Positions 49,969 to 59,887 are shown, counted from the first letter of the stretch. The stretch: DNA of 64,000 nucleotides from Muribaculaceae bacterium (GCA_022508985.1 JAFLUA010000002.1:62001-126000), one strand, 5' to 3'. The notes: a model not told the origin generated them from the letters alone. Made by a program: numbers and translations.

Positions 49969-51075
49969 ATGCGTACACTTCTGATACTGATACAAAAGGA
50001 GTTTCTGCAAATACGCCGCAATTCGTTCCTGCCGCGACTTATCGTCGCTTTCCCGATATTGATTATGCTCATTATGCCGTGGATTACGACGATGGACGTC
50101 CGCCACGTCGGGGTCGCTGTCATCGACAACGACCGCTCTTCGGTCTCGCGGCGCATCATCTCGCATATCGGTGCAACGGAGTGGTTTACGCTCCGTGATG
50201 GCGCGCCGGACTATGCAACGGCTCTGCGGCAACTGGAACAGGGAGAGGTAGATGTTATAGTCGAGATTCCGCACCACTTCGAGCGCGATATGATCCTCGC
50301 CACGCCACAGCCCATAAACATCTCCGCAAACTCGGTGAATGCGACCAAAGGCTCGCTCGGTATGCAGTATGTTCTGCAAACCATTGCCCGAACACTCCGC
50401 GAGTTGCAGACGGAACGGGGCATCACGACATCGGTCGCGGAGTTGGCCGTCGTGCAGAACCGCTACAATCCGACGCTCAACTATCGGCACTATATGATTC
50501 CCGCGTTGATGATTATGCTCCTCATTCTGATATGCTGTTTTCTGCCAACGCTCAATATCGTGGGCGAGAAAGAGACGGGAACTATCGAGCAGATAAACGT
50601 CACGCCACTCAGCAAACTCACCTTCACACTCGGAAAACTGATTCCATACTGGATAATCGGGTTGTTCGTGCTTACGGTGGCGATATTGGTTGCCCGGCTG
50701 GTCTATGGTTTGTGGCCCGCCGGGTCGTTCGGCACAATCTATCTGGCGGCAATGCTATTCATCTTCACGATGTCGGGATTCAGTGTCGTATTGGCCAATA
50801 TATCCGACACTATGCAGCAGGCTGTGTTCGTGATGTTCTTTTTCGTGATGATATTCGTGCTGATGAGCGGACTGATGACGCCCATCGAGTCGATGCCCCG
50901 CTGGTCGCAGACGGTAACGATGTTCCTGCCGCCGCGATACTTCATAGAGGTTATGCGCGCGGTCTACCTGAAAGGCACGACGATGGCGGAACTTTGGCAC
51001 AACTTTGCCGCACTCTGTGCCTTTGCCATGCTATTCAATCTTCTCGCCGCCGCAACTTATAAGAAGCAGGCGTAA
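49969..51075 (+). CDS. ABC-2 type permease 2
   Basis: The 368-residue permease has the same layout: helix 1 at about 24-42 (LPRLIVAFPILIMLIMPWIT), a periplasmic domain, then five helices with MIPALMIMLLILICCFLPTLNIVGEKETGTIEQINVTPLSK. It starts five bases after permease 1 and ends the operon. No obvious terminator follows. The adjacent sequence drops back to neighbour-like composition. Confidence 0.92.
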   Translation: MRTLLILIQKEFLQIRRNSFLPRLIVAFPILIMLIMPWITTMDVRHVGVAVIDNDRSSVSRRIISHIGATEWFTLRDGAPDYATALRQLEQGEVDVIVEIPHHFERDMILATPQPINISANSVNATKGSLGMQYVLQTIARTLRELQTERGITTSVAELAVVQNRYNPTLNYRHYMIPALMIMLLILICCFLPTLNIVGEKETGTIEQINVTPLSKLTFTLGKLIPYWIIGLFVLTVAILVARLVYGLWPAGSFGTIYLAAMLFIFTMSGFSVVLANISDTMQQAVFVMFFFVMIFVLMSGLMTPIESMPRWSQTVTMFLPPRYFIEVMRAVYLKGTTMAELWHNFAALCAFAMLFNLLAAATYKKQA

Positions 51076-51134
51076 TAAAGAACTTTGTTTTAGTCATTTC
51101 TCATAGTCATAACTGTCCTTTCACTAAAATTTGT

Positions 51135-51142
51135 TATCTTTG
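51135..51142 (+). promoter_or_regulatory. -7 element of the 694-frame TPR gene
   Basis: TATCTTTG matches TAnnTTTG 18 bases before the ATG at 51161. It lies within the longest reading frame, which starts at a TTG at 51131, so that TTG cannot be the translation start. Confidence 0.6.
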
Positions 51143-51160
51143 CAGAAAGGATTTCTGACT

Positions 51161-53215
51161 ATGATAAGAATACAACGACATATACTATTTGTCTTTGCAT
51201 TTATTGCCTCCGTATTTTGCGGCGAGGCACAAGTCAATACCGACCAAGTGCTGCGAATAGGACAAAATGCCTTGTATTTTGAAGATTATATGCTGTCGAT
51301 ACAGTATTTCAATCAGGCAATACAAGCCAAGCCATATCTGGCTCAGCCCTATTTCTTTAGAGCTATAGCCAAACTCAATCTCGAAGACTACAGTGGTGCC
51401 GAAGCCGATGCATCGACGGCATTGTCGCTTAACCCTTATCTCACCGACGCGTGGGAAGTGCGCGGGGTCGCAAGGCAAAACCTCGGGTTAAACCGTCAGG
51501 CTATCGAAGACTACTCCGAAGCGTTGAAACTATTGCCGCGAAATCGTCAGTTGCTATTCAACAAAGCACTTGCGCTAAACGAAATCAAAGACTATGGCGC
51601 AGCGGCCGAAACATTTGAAGAACTCATCCGCTACTACCCTGGATTTGAAAACGCTTATCTGGGCCGCGCTCGTGTAGAACTGGCTCAAGCCGATACGACA
51701 GCCGCGCTAAACGACATTGAGAAAGCATTAAAAATCAATGCGAACACACTCAATGCATATATCATGCGCGCCGATATTGCCATTAGCAGCGAAGGCGACT
51801 TCCAACAAGCCCTTTCCGACATCGACCATGCCATACGCTTGCAACCGCGCCTCGCCGGGCTCTATATCAACCGCGCCTTTCTGCGCTATAAACTCGACTC
51901 CTACAGCGGAGCTATGGCCGACTACGACTATGCCCTCACCCTCGACCCGCTAAATGCCATAGCGCTATTCAACCGCGGATTGCTGTTGGCGGAGGTCAAT
52001 GCCAACGACCTTGCTCTCGACGACTTTAATCGCGTGCTCGAACTCGATCCCGACGACTATCGCGCATTGTACAACCGCGCTATAATACACAGGGCAAAAG
52101 GCAATTACGACCAAGCTGTTGCCGACATATCGCGTGTGGCCCAACAATTTCCCGACTTTCCGGGCGCTTTCTATCTTCGTGCTTCTATTTATCGTGAGCA
52201 AGGGCGCCTTGCCAAAGCCGAAGACGACTATAAAAAAGCAAACGCGCTATCGAAAGCCCTCACACCGGCCGTTGCCGAAAAATATGAGAGCATTACAGCT
52301 ACAGCGCCTTCGGTTGGAGATAGCAACGAAGACGATGCGCCTGAAACGCCGAGCGAAGGAGAAGTGTCTCGCCGTTTTGCCACCCTCCTCACAGTTGACG
52401 ACAATGCCGATTTTCGCGAAGAATACAACAACAGTGCCATTCGCGGCCGCATACAAGACCGCAACATCAATGTAGAAGTCGAAGGCATGATGTTGTTGTC
52501 GTTCTATTCATCGCCCACAGAGCTACGGCGCAACACTTACTATGTGCGCGAAGTCGACGACTTGAATGCCACGCGCATGTTGCGTTTTGTCCTGATTGTT
52601 ACCAACGATGTGCCCACTATCGACGAAGCGTCAGCGGCACGCCATTTTCAATCAATCGACTACTATAATTCATATCTATCAACTCATCAAGCCAGACCTA
52701 TCGATTACATAGGCCGCGCCCTCGATTTTCTCACCGTACGCGATTATGTAAACGCCGAGAAAGATGCCGAGCGTGCAATAGCGCTCACGCCCGACCTCGT
52801 GTTGGCATATATGGTGAAGGCACAGGCTGCATACGGCCGCTATATCCTCGAGAAAAACACAACAAAGGGTGGCGACTCCTCTAAACTCGATGCGCTAACA
52901 CGCGCATCTCTCGCTCGTAAGGCGCTCGAAGATATCCTTGCCGACTACAATAAAATTATCGAGTTGTCGCCTCGCATGAATATAGCATGGTTTAACAAGG
53001 GTAATATCTTACTAGAGATGGAAGACTATAATGGAGCCGCTCAAGCTTATACACAAGCCATAGAACTAAAACCCGACTTCGGCGAAGCCTACTACAACCG
53101 TGGTTATATAGCACTCCGTGCCGGCCTCCAAAATGAAGGCGTGGCCGACCTCGGCAAAGCCGGCGAACTGGGCGTAATCCCAGCCTACAACCTCATAAAG
53201 AGGATGACACGATAA
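51161..53215 (+). CDS. Exported tetratricopeptide-repeat protein (684 aa)
   Basis: The ATG at 51161 gives MIRIQRHILFVFAFIASVFC and a signal peptide ending GEAQ. About nine TPRs follow at 30-370 (for example AYFFRAIAKLNLEDYSGAEADASTALSLNP-type units). A non-TPR middle region (about 375-520) is rich in charged residues and beta strands. Two or three C-terminal TPRs follow (MNIAWFNKGNILLEMEDYNGAAQAYTQAIELKP). It is probably a periplasmic or outer-membrane-attached scaffold. It converges with the hut operon and is unrelated to the exporter upstream. No enzyme motif seen. Confidence 0.88.
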   Translation: MIRIQRHILFVFAFIASVFCGEAQVNTDQVLRIGQNALYFEDYMLSIQYFNQAIQAKPYLAQPYFFRAIAKLNLEDYSGAEADASTALSLNPYLTDAWEVRGVARQNLGLNRQAIEDYSEALKLLPRNRQLLFNKALALNEIKDYGAAAETFEELIRYYPGFENAYLGRARVELAQADTTAALNDIEKALKINANTLNAYIMRADIAISSEGDFQQALSDIDHAIRLQPRLAGLYINRAFLRYKLDSYSGAMADYDYALTLDPLNAIALFNRGLLLAEVNANDLALDDFNRVLELDPDDYRALYNRAIIHRAKGNYDQAVADISRVAQQFPDFPGAFYLRASIYREQGRLAKAEDDYKKANALSKALTPAVAEKYESITATAPSVGDSNEDDAPETPSEGEVSRRFATLLTVDDNADFREEYNNSAIRGRIQDRNINVEVEGMMLLSFYSSPTELRRNTYYVREVDDLNATRMLRFVLIVTNDVPTIDEASAARHFQSIDYYNSYLSTHQARPIDYIGRALDFLTVRDYVNAEKDAERAIALTPDLVLAYMVKAQAAYGRYILEKNTTKGGDSSKLDALTRASLARKALEDILADYNKIIELSPRMNIAWFNKGNILLEMEDYNGAAQAYTQAIELKPDFGEAYYNRGYIALRAGLQNEGVADLGKAGELGVIPAYNLIKRMTR

Positions 53216-53232
53216 AAAGTATTTGCAAATTT

Positions 53233-54474
53233 TTATTTTACGATTTTGCCACGTAGATATATGCTACCTATCCAGGGAGTGGTGTATGCGTAAGGTATGA
53301 ACGCAAGCGACGGCATCGGTTTGGTAATAATGAACGACGCCCGTCGCCCCGGTGTAATGGCTCCGACAACATCTGAAAGCCCCATTGCAGCCGCACCGTT
53401 GATAGTACATGCCGCAAGCGCTTCTGCAGGCGTCAATTTCATTTTGATACAAGCCAAAGCCCATACCATGCGCATATCGCCCGACGGAGAAGAGCCCGGG
53501 TTGTAATCTGAAGCGAGAGCCACCGTAAGACCGGCATCTATGGCCTGCCGCGCCGGAGCGTATGGCATCCCGAGGAAGAACGACGCTCCGGGCAACATCG
53601 TAGCTACAGTGTTGCTCGTGCGCAAAACGTCAATTTCATCTTTACCCATTCTCTCAAGGTGGTCAACCGACAGAGCGTTGTGTTTCACTCCTATCTGCAC
53701 CCCACCCGAGCAATCGAGTTCGTTAGCGTGAATTTTAGGCAACATACCATATTTCGCTGCCGCCTCGAGAATGCGGTCGGTTTCATCGACAGTAAAGAAG
53801 CCTTTGTCACAGAACACGTCGACATATTCGGCAAGGCCATCTGCCGCAACAGCAGGCAGCATTTCTGAAATAAGCATATCAACGTAGTCTGTCTGCCGGC
53901 CCACAAAGGCACGGCCCACAGCATGAGCTCCAAGGAATGTTATTTTTACGTCGGCGGGTATGCTTTCACGAATTCGGGCAGCCACACGCAGCATTTTCAA
54001 TTCGTCGGCGGTATTAAGACCGTAGCCGCTTTTTATCTCCAAGGCTCCGGTCCCTTTAGCCATCATCTCACGTGCACGTTCGAGCGACTGGCGAAATAGT
54101 TCATCTTCTGATGTGTCGTGCAGACGGTCGGCCGAATTAAGTATTCCGCCTCCACGTTTTGCTATTTCCTCATAACTCAATCCGTTTATTTTATCGAGGA
54201 ATTCGCCATCGCGAGTGCCTGAGTAGACAATATGTGTATGCGAATCGCAAAATGCAGGCAAAACATAGCCACCACGAGCATCAATTATCTCATGTTGCGA
54301 CGATAGCGAAAAATCAAACGACACCATCGGCCCTATTTGTTCGATAGTGCCATCGGCCGACACCGAAAGCCACGCATCGCTTATCGTAGCGGCCGTCGCC
54401 ATATCGTGCCCCGAGAGGCGCGTCACATCTTGCGGCAAGCAGATGTGAAGTTGCCCTATGTTTATAACGTACAT
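53233..54474 (-). CDS. hutI: Imidazolonepropionase
   Basis: HutI hydrolyses 4-imidazolone-5-propanoate to N-formimino-L-glutamate, step three of histidine breakdown. The 413-residue amidohydrolase has the metal-binding CDSHTHIVYSGTRDGEFLDKI near 76-96. It also has KSGYGL, HAVG, the HANELDCSGG histidine region and an SDYNPGSSPSGDM segment near 335. It is cytoplasmic and ends the hut operon. Its start overlaps the hutH end by 13 bases. Confidence 0.96.
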   Translation of the reverse strand: MYVINIGQLHICLPQDVTRLSGHDMATAATISDAWLSVSADGTIEQIGPMVSFDFSLSSQHEIIDARGGYVLPAFCDSHTHIVYSGTRDGEFLDKINGLSYEEIAKRGGGILNSADRLHDTSEDELFRQSLERAREMMAKGTGALEIKSGYGLNTADELKMLRVAARIRESIPADVKITFLGAHAVGRAFVGRQTDYVDMLISEMLPAVAADGLAEYVDVFCDKGFFTVDETDRILEAAAKYGMLPKIHANELDCSGGVQIGVKHNALSVDHLERMGKDEIDVLRTSNTVATMLPGASFFLGMPYAPARQAIDAGLTVALASDYNPGSSPSGDMRMVWALACIKMKLTPAEALAACTINGAAAMGLSDVVGAITPGRRASFIITKPMPSLAFIPYAYTTPWIGSIYLRGKIVK

Positions 54475-55958
54475 TCTTCTACAAATTTAACGGCACGCTC
54501 AATGAGTGGCGACATCACAGTATCGACATCGATAAAGGGAACAATCTTACGGAAATCGCTATAAAGAGTTTCTACCGTTGCCGATGATTTTGTCGGACGC
54601 CTGAACTCAAGCGCCTGAGCCGCCGTAAACAACTCTATAGCTATCACTCGCGTGGTATTATTGACAACGCGGAGCAGCTTTGTAGCGGCGTTAGAGCCCA
54701 TCGACACATGGTCTTCCTGGCCTTGCGACGACGGGATGGAATCGCAAGAGGCAGGCCAACAAAGGCCCTTGCTTTGGCTGACAATAGAGGCGGCCGCATA
54801 CTGCGCTATCATAAAGCCGCTGTTGAGGCCCGGCTTGGCTACAAGGAACGAGGGCAAGCCTCGAGTGCCACCAATGAGTTTATAAATTCTACGCTCGGAG
54901 ATATTAGACAATTCGGTAAGGGCAACAGCAAGGAAATCCATTGGCAACGCGATAGGCTCGCCGTGGAAATTTCCTGCCGATACAATAATATCTTCGTCGG
55001 GGAATATTGTAGGATTATCGGTAGGGCTATTTATCTCATTTTCGAGGATAGAACCTGCGTAGTTAATCGTGTCGAGAACAGCTCCATGAACTTGCGGTAT
55101 GCAACGAAAAGAATATGGGTCTTGCACATGCTCTTTATGACGTGCTATCATTGCACTACCATCAAGAAGGCCACGCATGATTTCGGCCACGCTAATTTGT
55201 CCGGCCTGATGCCGCACACCATTAACCTGGTGCCCAAACGGCTCGATGCGACCATCGAAGGCGTCGAGCGACATAGCAGCCACAGCATTGGCCACGTTAA
55301 AAAGTTTACGAGCACGATATACGGCCCACACACCATGAGCCGACATAAATTGCGTGCCATTGAGCAATGCCAAGCCTTCTTTCGACATCAGGTGCACCGC
55401 ATCCCACCCTTTTTCTGCGAGGACACGCGCTGCCGGTTGTATTTCGCCCTCGTACTCTACTTCTCCGAGGCCAAGCAGTGGCAAGCACATATTGGCCAAG
55501 GGCGCGAGGTCGCCTGAGGCGCCGAGAGAGCCTTGTTGATATACTACCGGAATAACATCATTGTTGAAAAAGTCGACTAAACGCTCTACTGTCGACAACT
55601 GCACACCTGAGTTACCATAGCTTAGCGACTGTATCTTCAACAATAGCATCATTTTAACTACCTTAGAGTCGACCCTCTCGCCCACGCCGCAAGCGTGCGA
55701 CATCACCAAGTTGCTTTGTAGCTGCGACAGGTCGTCGGCACTGATAGATATATTGCACAACGAACCAAAACCCGTTGTTATACCATAAACAGGTTCGCTG
55801 CAATTAGCTATTTTATTATCGAGATATTCGCGGCAACGAACAATGCGGTTGCGAGCATCGTCGCTGAGAGCTAATTTGACGTTGTTTTCTACTATCCGAC
55901 AAGCGTCGTCGATAGTTAAATGATCTGATGATATATAATGAATATTATTCATTTTCAA
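54462..55958 (-). CDS. hutH: Histidine ammonia-lyase
   Basis: HutH removes ammonia from L-histidine to give urocanate. The 498-residue protein contains the Ala-Ser-Gly triad (GSLGASGDLAPL, residues 147-149) that cyclises to the MIO cofactor. Other family segments are YGITTGFGSL near 58-67 and QVHGAVLDTINYAGSILENEINSPTDNP. An alternative ATG two codons in (55952) is possible. It overlaps hutU upstream by 14 bases, so translation is coupled. Confidence 0.97.
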   Translation of the reverse strand: MKMNNIHYISSDHLTIDDACRIVENNVKLALSDDARNRIVRCREYLDNKIANCSEPVYGITTGFGSLCNISISADDLSQLQSNLVMSHACGVGERVDSKVVKMMLLLKIQSLSYGNSGVQLSTVERLVDFFNNDVIPVVYQQGSLGASGDLAPLANMCLPLLGLGEVEYEGEIQPAARVLAEKGWDAVHLMSKEGLALLNGTQFMSAHGVWAVYRARKLFNVANAVAAMSLDAFDGRIEPFGHQVNGVRHQAGQISVAEIMRGLLDGSAMIARHKEHVQDPYSFRCIPQVHGAVLDTINYAGSILENEINSPTDNPTIFPDEDIIVSAGNFHGEPIALPMDFLAVALTELSNISERRIYKLIGGTRGLPSFLVAKPGLNSGFMIAQYAAASIVSQSKGLCWPASCDSIPSSQGQEDHVSMGSNAATKLLRVVNNTTRVIAIELFTAAQALEFRRPTKSSATVETLYSDFRKIVPFIDVDTVMSPLIERAVKFVEECTL

Positions 55959-57963
55959 GAGCTTTATCTATTATCGAATCCGAGGCATAATTAGGCATGG
56001 TAACAACCAGACCGGGTGTGCGTTCCATTTCGCGACGTATTGCATCGTTAGCACCTTTATTGCGTGCCCACGAACGACGAGCAATGCCATTGTTTACATC
56101 CCAAAGGAGCATCGAACGTATGCGGGCCTCAGCCTCGGACGAGCCATCGATTACCATGCCAAAGCCACCATTTATAACTTCGCCCCATCCAACACCACCG
56201 CCATTGTGAATCGACACCCATGTTGCGCCGCGGAAGGAGTCGCCTATAACATTTTGCACAGCCATATCGGCAGTGTAGCGCGACCCGTCGTAGATGTTAG
56301 ATGTCTCACGATAAGGCGAGTCGGTTCCCGATACGTCGTGGTGGTCACGACCCAGCACTATAGGTGCCGTTATTTCGCCACGTGCAATAGCTTCGTTGAA
56401 AGCAAGAGCTATCTTAGTGCGTCCCTCGGCATCGGCATACAAGATACGGGCCTGCGAACCTACTACGAGCTTGTTAGGCCCTGCTTCTTTAATCCAGTGA
56501 ATGTTGTCGTCGAGTTGACCTTTAATGTCGTCGGGGGCAGTGGCGCGTATTTGTTCAAGGACCTCGGCGGCTATACGGTCGGTGGCAGCAAGGTCGGAAG
56601 ACTCGCACGAAGTACATACCCAGCGGAAGGGTCCAAAGCCATAATCAAAGAAGAGCGGACCCATAATATCCTCAACATAGGACGGATAGCGGAAACGACC
56701 GTTTTCGCCCATGATATCGGCACCGGCCCTTGAGGCTTCGAGCATGAACGCATTGCCATAATCGAAGAAATACATACCACGCGCTGTTAGTTTATTTATG
56801 GCAGCCACCTGCCGACGGAGCGACTCGCGCACCTTTTCTTTGAATTCTTCGGGGCGGTCGGCCATCATCACCTTTGCTTCATCAAAACTTATACCCACGG
56901 GATAGTAGCCACCGGCCCATGGATTATGGAGAGACGTTTGGTCGGAACCAAGGTCGATATCAATGTCGTCTTCGGCAAGACGCTCCCACAAGTCGACTAC
57001 ATTGCCCAGATAAGCCAACGAAACGGCTTCTTTGGCGTCACGCGCCCGTCGCGCCCTGGCGAGTAACTCGTCGAGCGAAGTATACACCTCGTCGACCCAT
57101 CCTTGCGAGCGACGAGTCTCAACGGCTTTAGGATTAATCTCGGCGACGATTGTCACAACTCCGGAAATGTTACCGGCTTTAGGCTGGGCGCCCGACATGC
57201 CGCCAAGACCGGCGGTAACAAATATCATACCGCCCAATCCGTTTTGACCGTGTTTCAGTTTGCGACGCCCGGCGTTCATAACAGTTATCGTAGTGCCATG
57301 AACAATGCCCTGGGAGCCGATATACATATACGAGCCCGCCGTCATCTGGCCATATTGGCTAACGCCCATGGCGTTGAATCGCTCCCAATCGTCGGGTTTT
57401 GAGTAATTTGGGATAACCATACCATTTGTAACGACAACACGCGGTGCACCCTGGTGTGATGGAAAGAGGCCCAGTGGGTGGCCTGAGTACATCACTAAGG
57501 TCTGATTATCGGTCATTTCGCTCAAATACTTCATCGTAATGAGATATTGAGCCCAATTCTGGAAGACTGCCCCGTTGCCTCCATAAGTGATAAGCTCGTG
57601 CGGATGCTGAGCCACAGCCTTGTCGAGGTTGTTCTGTATCATCATCATTATAGCGGCGGCCTGACGTGAGCGTGCAGGATAGTCGTCGATATGGCGAGCA
57701 TGCATATCATAGTCGGGGCGGAAACGATACATATAGATTCGCCCATAGCGACGTAGCTCCTCGGCAAACTCGGGAGCGAGCACGGCGTGGTGCTTCTCCG
57801 GAAAATAACGCAATGCATTTTTTAATGCGAGACGCTCTTCGTCGGGTGTGAGTATTTTTTTACGTCGCGGCGCATGATTTACCGTCGCATCATAGGGCTT
57901 AGGCTCGGGCAGGATATCAGGGATACCTGCCGTTATCGCGTTTTGAAACTGCTCTTTTGTCAT
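55945..57963 (-). CDS. hutU: Urocanate hydratase (long form)
   Basis: HutU hydrates urocanate to imidazolone propionate using tightly bound NAD. At 672 residues it is about 115 longer than the Proteobacteria/Bacillus type (about 555). It resembles the long form of Bacteroidetes and animals. The core motifs are present: NGGNGAVFQNWAQYLIT-like YGGNGAVFQNWAQ, TAGSYMYIGSQGIVHGTT, FVTAGLGGMSGAQPKA, GRDHHDVSGTDSPYRETSNIYDGS and HNGGGVGWGEVINGGFGMV. It overlaps ftcD by four bases. Confidence 0.97.
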   Translation of the reverse strand: MTKEQFQNAITAGIPDILPEPKPYDATVNHAPRRKKILTPDEERLALKNALRYFPEKHHAVLAPEFAEELRRYGRIYMYRFRPDYDMHARHIDDYPARSRQAAAIMMMIQNNLDKAVAQHPHELITYGGNGAVFQNWAQYLITMKYLSEMTDNQTLVMYSGHPLGLFPSHQGAPRVVVTNGMVIPNYSKPDDWERFNAMGVSQYGQMTAGSYMYIGSQGIVHGTTITVMNAGRRKLKHGQNGLGGMIFVTAGLGGMSGAQPKAGNISGVVTIVAEINPKAVETRRSQGWVDEVYTSLDELLARARRARDAKEAVSLAYLGNVVDLWERLAEDDIDIDLGSDQTSLHNPWAGGYYPVGISFDEAKVMMADRPEEFKEKVRESLRRQVAAINKLTARGMYFFDYGNAFMLEASRAGADIMGENGRFRYPSYVEDIMGPLFFDYGFGPFRWVCTSCESSDLAATDRIAAEVLEQIRATAPDDIKGQLDDNIHWIKEAGPNKLVVGSQARILYADAEGRTKIALAFNEAIARGEITAPIVLGRDHHDVSGTDSPYRETSNIYDGSRYTADMAVQNVIGDSFRGATWVSIHNGGGVGWGEVINGGFGMVIDGSSEAEARIRSMLLWDVNNGIARRSWARNKGANDAIRREMERTPGLVVTMPNYASDSIIDKALENE

Positions 57964-59669
57964 ACCGATTCTATTTTGCTGTCTACAATAGCGAGTATCT
58001 TCTCTTCGGCTTGCTTTGCTTTTTCAGTAGCGGCCTTGCCTTCTTCAATGAGTGCGCGAGCCCGCTCTTTATCGTTGAGCCCGGCAGCATTGATACGGAC
58101 GTTGAGGAAGGCACCGCGAACAGCCGCTCTTGCCGCCAATACGCCCACACCGGCGTCGCTCACAGATGCCGGATTGCCTTTTTGTGCTACGGCTTCGAGC
58201 AAATCAAAGGTGCGCAATGCCGTTTTCACAGTTTTAAGCGGCACTTTACATGCGTATAAAGTTGCGGCCTCGAGGGCTTCGGCACGTGCTTTCTTTTCAT
58301 CGTCCGTGCCCTTCGGCATAGCGAAAACGGCCATGATGCGGTTGAATGCCTCAGTGTCTTCATCGACCAGGTGCAGAAGCTGTTCCATAATATTTTGGCC
58401 CTCTTCAGCGATGTCGGAGAACTCTTCCCAACGGTCATCCCAACCGGCCTTGTGAGCCGATAGGTTAGCTACCATCGTGCCAAGAGCAGCAGCAAGAGCG
58501 CCCATATAAGCCGAAATAGAGCCACCACCGGGAGCTGGCGATTCCGACGCTGTTTCTTGAGCAAATCCGCGACATGTTAGGTCGACGAGTTTCTTTTCAT
58601 CTGTTTTATCAGCTTCGAGGAGATATTCAATAACTTTTTCTGATGGATTGTAAGGCCGTAGCTCATCGAGCCCCATCGATTTTACAGCGATGCGCACAAT
58701 CTCGCTTTCGGGGATGCCGAGCGACCGTTGTTGCTTACGCAGGAAATATTTACCGGCCTCGACGAGGGCTTTCTTTGGAACAAGCCCTACTATTTCTGTT
58801 CCGGTAACACGTATGCCACGCTGAGCAGCGGCGCGACACACCTCATCGAAAGCAACATGCAGCGGTGTTGCGGCAGTGTCGGTGATGTTCATCGATACTT
58901 GAGCAATGCCATATTCATCGATAAACCAACCAATAGCCTTGGTGCCCTTAAGAGTACCGGGAATCATTATGGTTTTTCCGTTTTCATCTTTTAGCGGTTT
59001 GCCAGTAACCTTACCCCCTTCGCGAGCCGGACGGCCTTTTTCACGAACATCGAAGGCTATGGCGTTAGCACGACGCGTCGATGTTGTATTCAGGTTGAAG
59101 TTTACGGCAATGAGGAAATCGCGAGCGCCAACAGTTGTAGCACCTGTTCGGGCTACCCCTTCATCATATGGACGGTCGCCAAAATCGGGAGCTTTTGTGG
59201 GGTGATTCATTTTTTTGGGCAAAGCCTCATATTCACCTGCACGACACGTGGCAAGATTCTTGCGTTCAGGCTTAAAGGCCGACGCCTCGTAGCAATATGT
59301 CGGCACCAGTAGCTCGTCGGCTATCCTTTTAGCTAAATTACGAGCCAACTCGGCGCACTCTTCGAGGGTAACGCCGGCAACCGGAATCAAGGGGCACACA
59401 TCGGTAGCGCCCATACGCGGGTGCGCACCGTGGTGATGCCTCATATCAATGAGTTCGGCAGCACGTTTAACGCCTCTAAAGGCAGCTTCGACGACGGCAT
59501 CGGGGTCGCCCACAAAGGTAACCACAGTGCGGTTTGTGGCCACACCTGGATCAACATCGAGTAATTTAACGCCCTCAACACTTTCGATGGCGTCTGTTAT
59601 ACTTTTGATAGTGTCCATATTCCGGCCTTCGCTGAAATTGGGAACACACTCTATGATACGCTTTTCCAT
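57960..59669 (-). CDS. ftcD: Bifunctional glutamate formimidoyltransferase / formimidoyl-THF cyclodeaminase
   Basis: The start at 59669 gives MEKRIIECVPNFSEGRNMDTI, the family N-terminus. The longer frame from 59786 reads through the promoter and is rejected. The transferase half (about 1-330: HHHGAHPRMGATDVCPLIPVAGV, AIAFDVREKG) moves the formimino group from N-formimino-glutamate to tetrahydrofolate. The cyclodeaminase half (about 345-560: ESPAPGGGSISAYMGALAAALGTMVANLS) releases ammonia and forms 5,10-methenyl-THF. This fusion replaces HutG and feeds one-carbon units to folate. It is the first gene of the hut operon. Confidence 0.96.
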   Translation of the reverse strand: MEKRIIECVPNFSEGRNMDTIKSITDAIESVEGVKLLDVDPGVATNRTVVTFVGDPDAVVEAAFRGVKRAAELIDMRHHHGAHPRMGATDVCPLIPVAGVTLEECAELARNLAKRIADELLVPTYCYEASAFKPERKNLATCRAGEYEALPKKMNHPTKAPDFGDRPYDEGVARTGATTVGARDFLIAVNFNLNTTSTRRANAIAFDVREKGRPAREGGKVTGKPLKDENGKTIMIPGTLKGTKAIGWFIDEYGIAQVSMNITDTAATPLHVAFDEVCRAAAQRGIRVTGTEIVGLVPKKALVEAGKYFLRKQQRSLGIPESEIVRIAVKSMGLDELRPYNPSEKVIEYLLEADKTDEKKLVDLTCRGFAQETASESPAPGGGSISAYMGALAAALGTMVANLSAHKAGWDDRWEEFSDIAEEGQNIMEQLLHLVDEDTEAFNRIMAVFAMPKGTDDEKKARAEALEAATLYACKVPLKTVKTALRTFDLLEAVAQKGNPASVSDAGVGVLAARAAVRGAFLNVRINAAGLNDKERARALIEEGKAATEKAKQAEEKILAIVDSKIESV

Positions 59670-59710
59670 AATTTGATGTGATATGGTAGAGATAAAAGGT
59701 TTTTGTTTTG

Positions 59711-59741
59711 CAAAAATAATAATAATTAAGCAACAAATCAA
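59711..59741 (-). promoter_or_regulatory. Promoter of the ftcD-hutU-hutH-hutI operon
   Basis: CAAAAATA at 59711-59718 is TATTTTTG on the minus strand. CAA at 59739-59741 gives TTG 20 bases upstream. The -7 element is 42 bases before the ftcD ATG. No HutC/HutP gene is in the window, and no clear operator palindrome was seen. Confidence 0.65.
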
Positions 59742-59863
59742 CACCGACGACATCGTATTTTTGTTTACCGCACCAAGCCTAATCAAAAATATTTCTCTAA
59801 CTTTGCGGTACCATAAAAAAACGCTTGTAGAAAGCTGTTTTACTGATTTTTCAATTTTATCTC

Positions 59864-59871
59864 TATTTTTG
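59864..59871 (+). promoter_or_regulatory. -7 element of the cytidylyltransferase gene
   Basis: TATTTTTG matches TAnnTTTG 17 bases before the ATG at 59888. No TTTG is visible at the -33 distance. Confidence 0.5.
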
Positions 59872-59887
59872 TAAAAGAATTAAACCG

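Noticed and set aside
53216-53232. Terminator between the TPR gene and hutI
   Set aside because: Only a very short ATTTGCAAAT palindrome with T-rich flanks is present. It is too weak to call.
54708-55517. Open frame of 269 codons on the plus strand, antisense to hutH
   Set aside because: It lies wholly inside hutH, has no recognisable domain and no promoter. The hutH frame shows complete family motifs.
59670-59786. N-terminal extension of FtcD by 39 residues
   Set aside because: The extension crosses the hut promoter (59711-59741) and reads as a non-family hydrophobic leader for a cytoplasmic enzyme.
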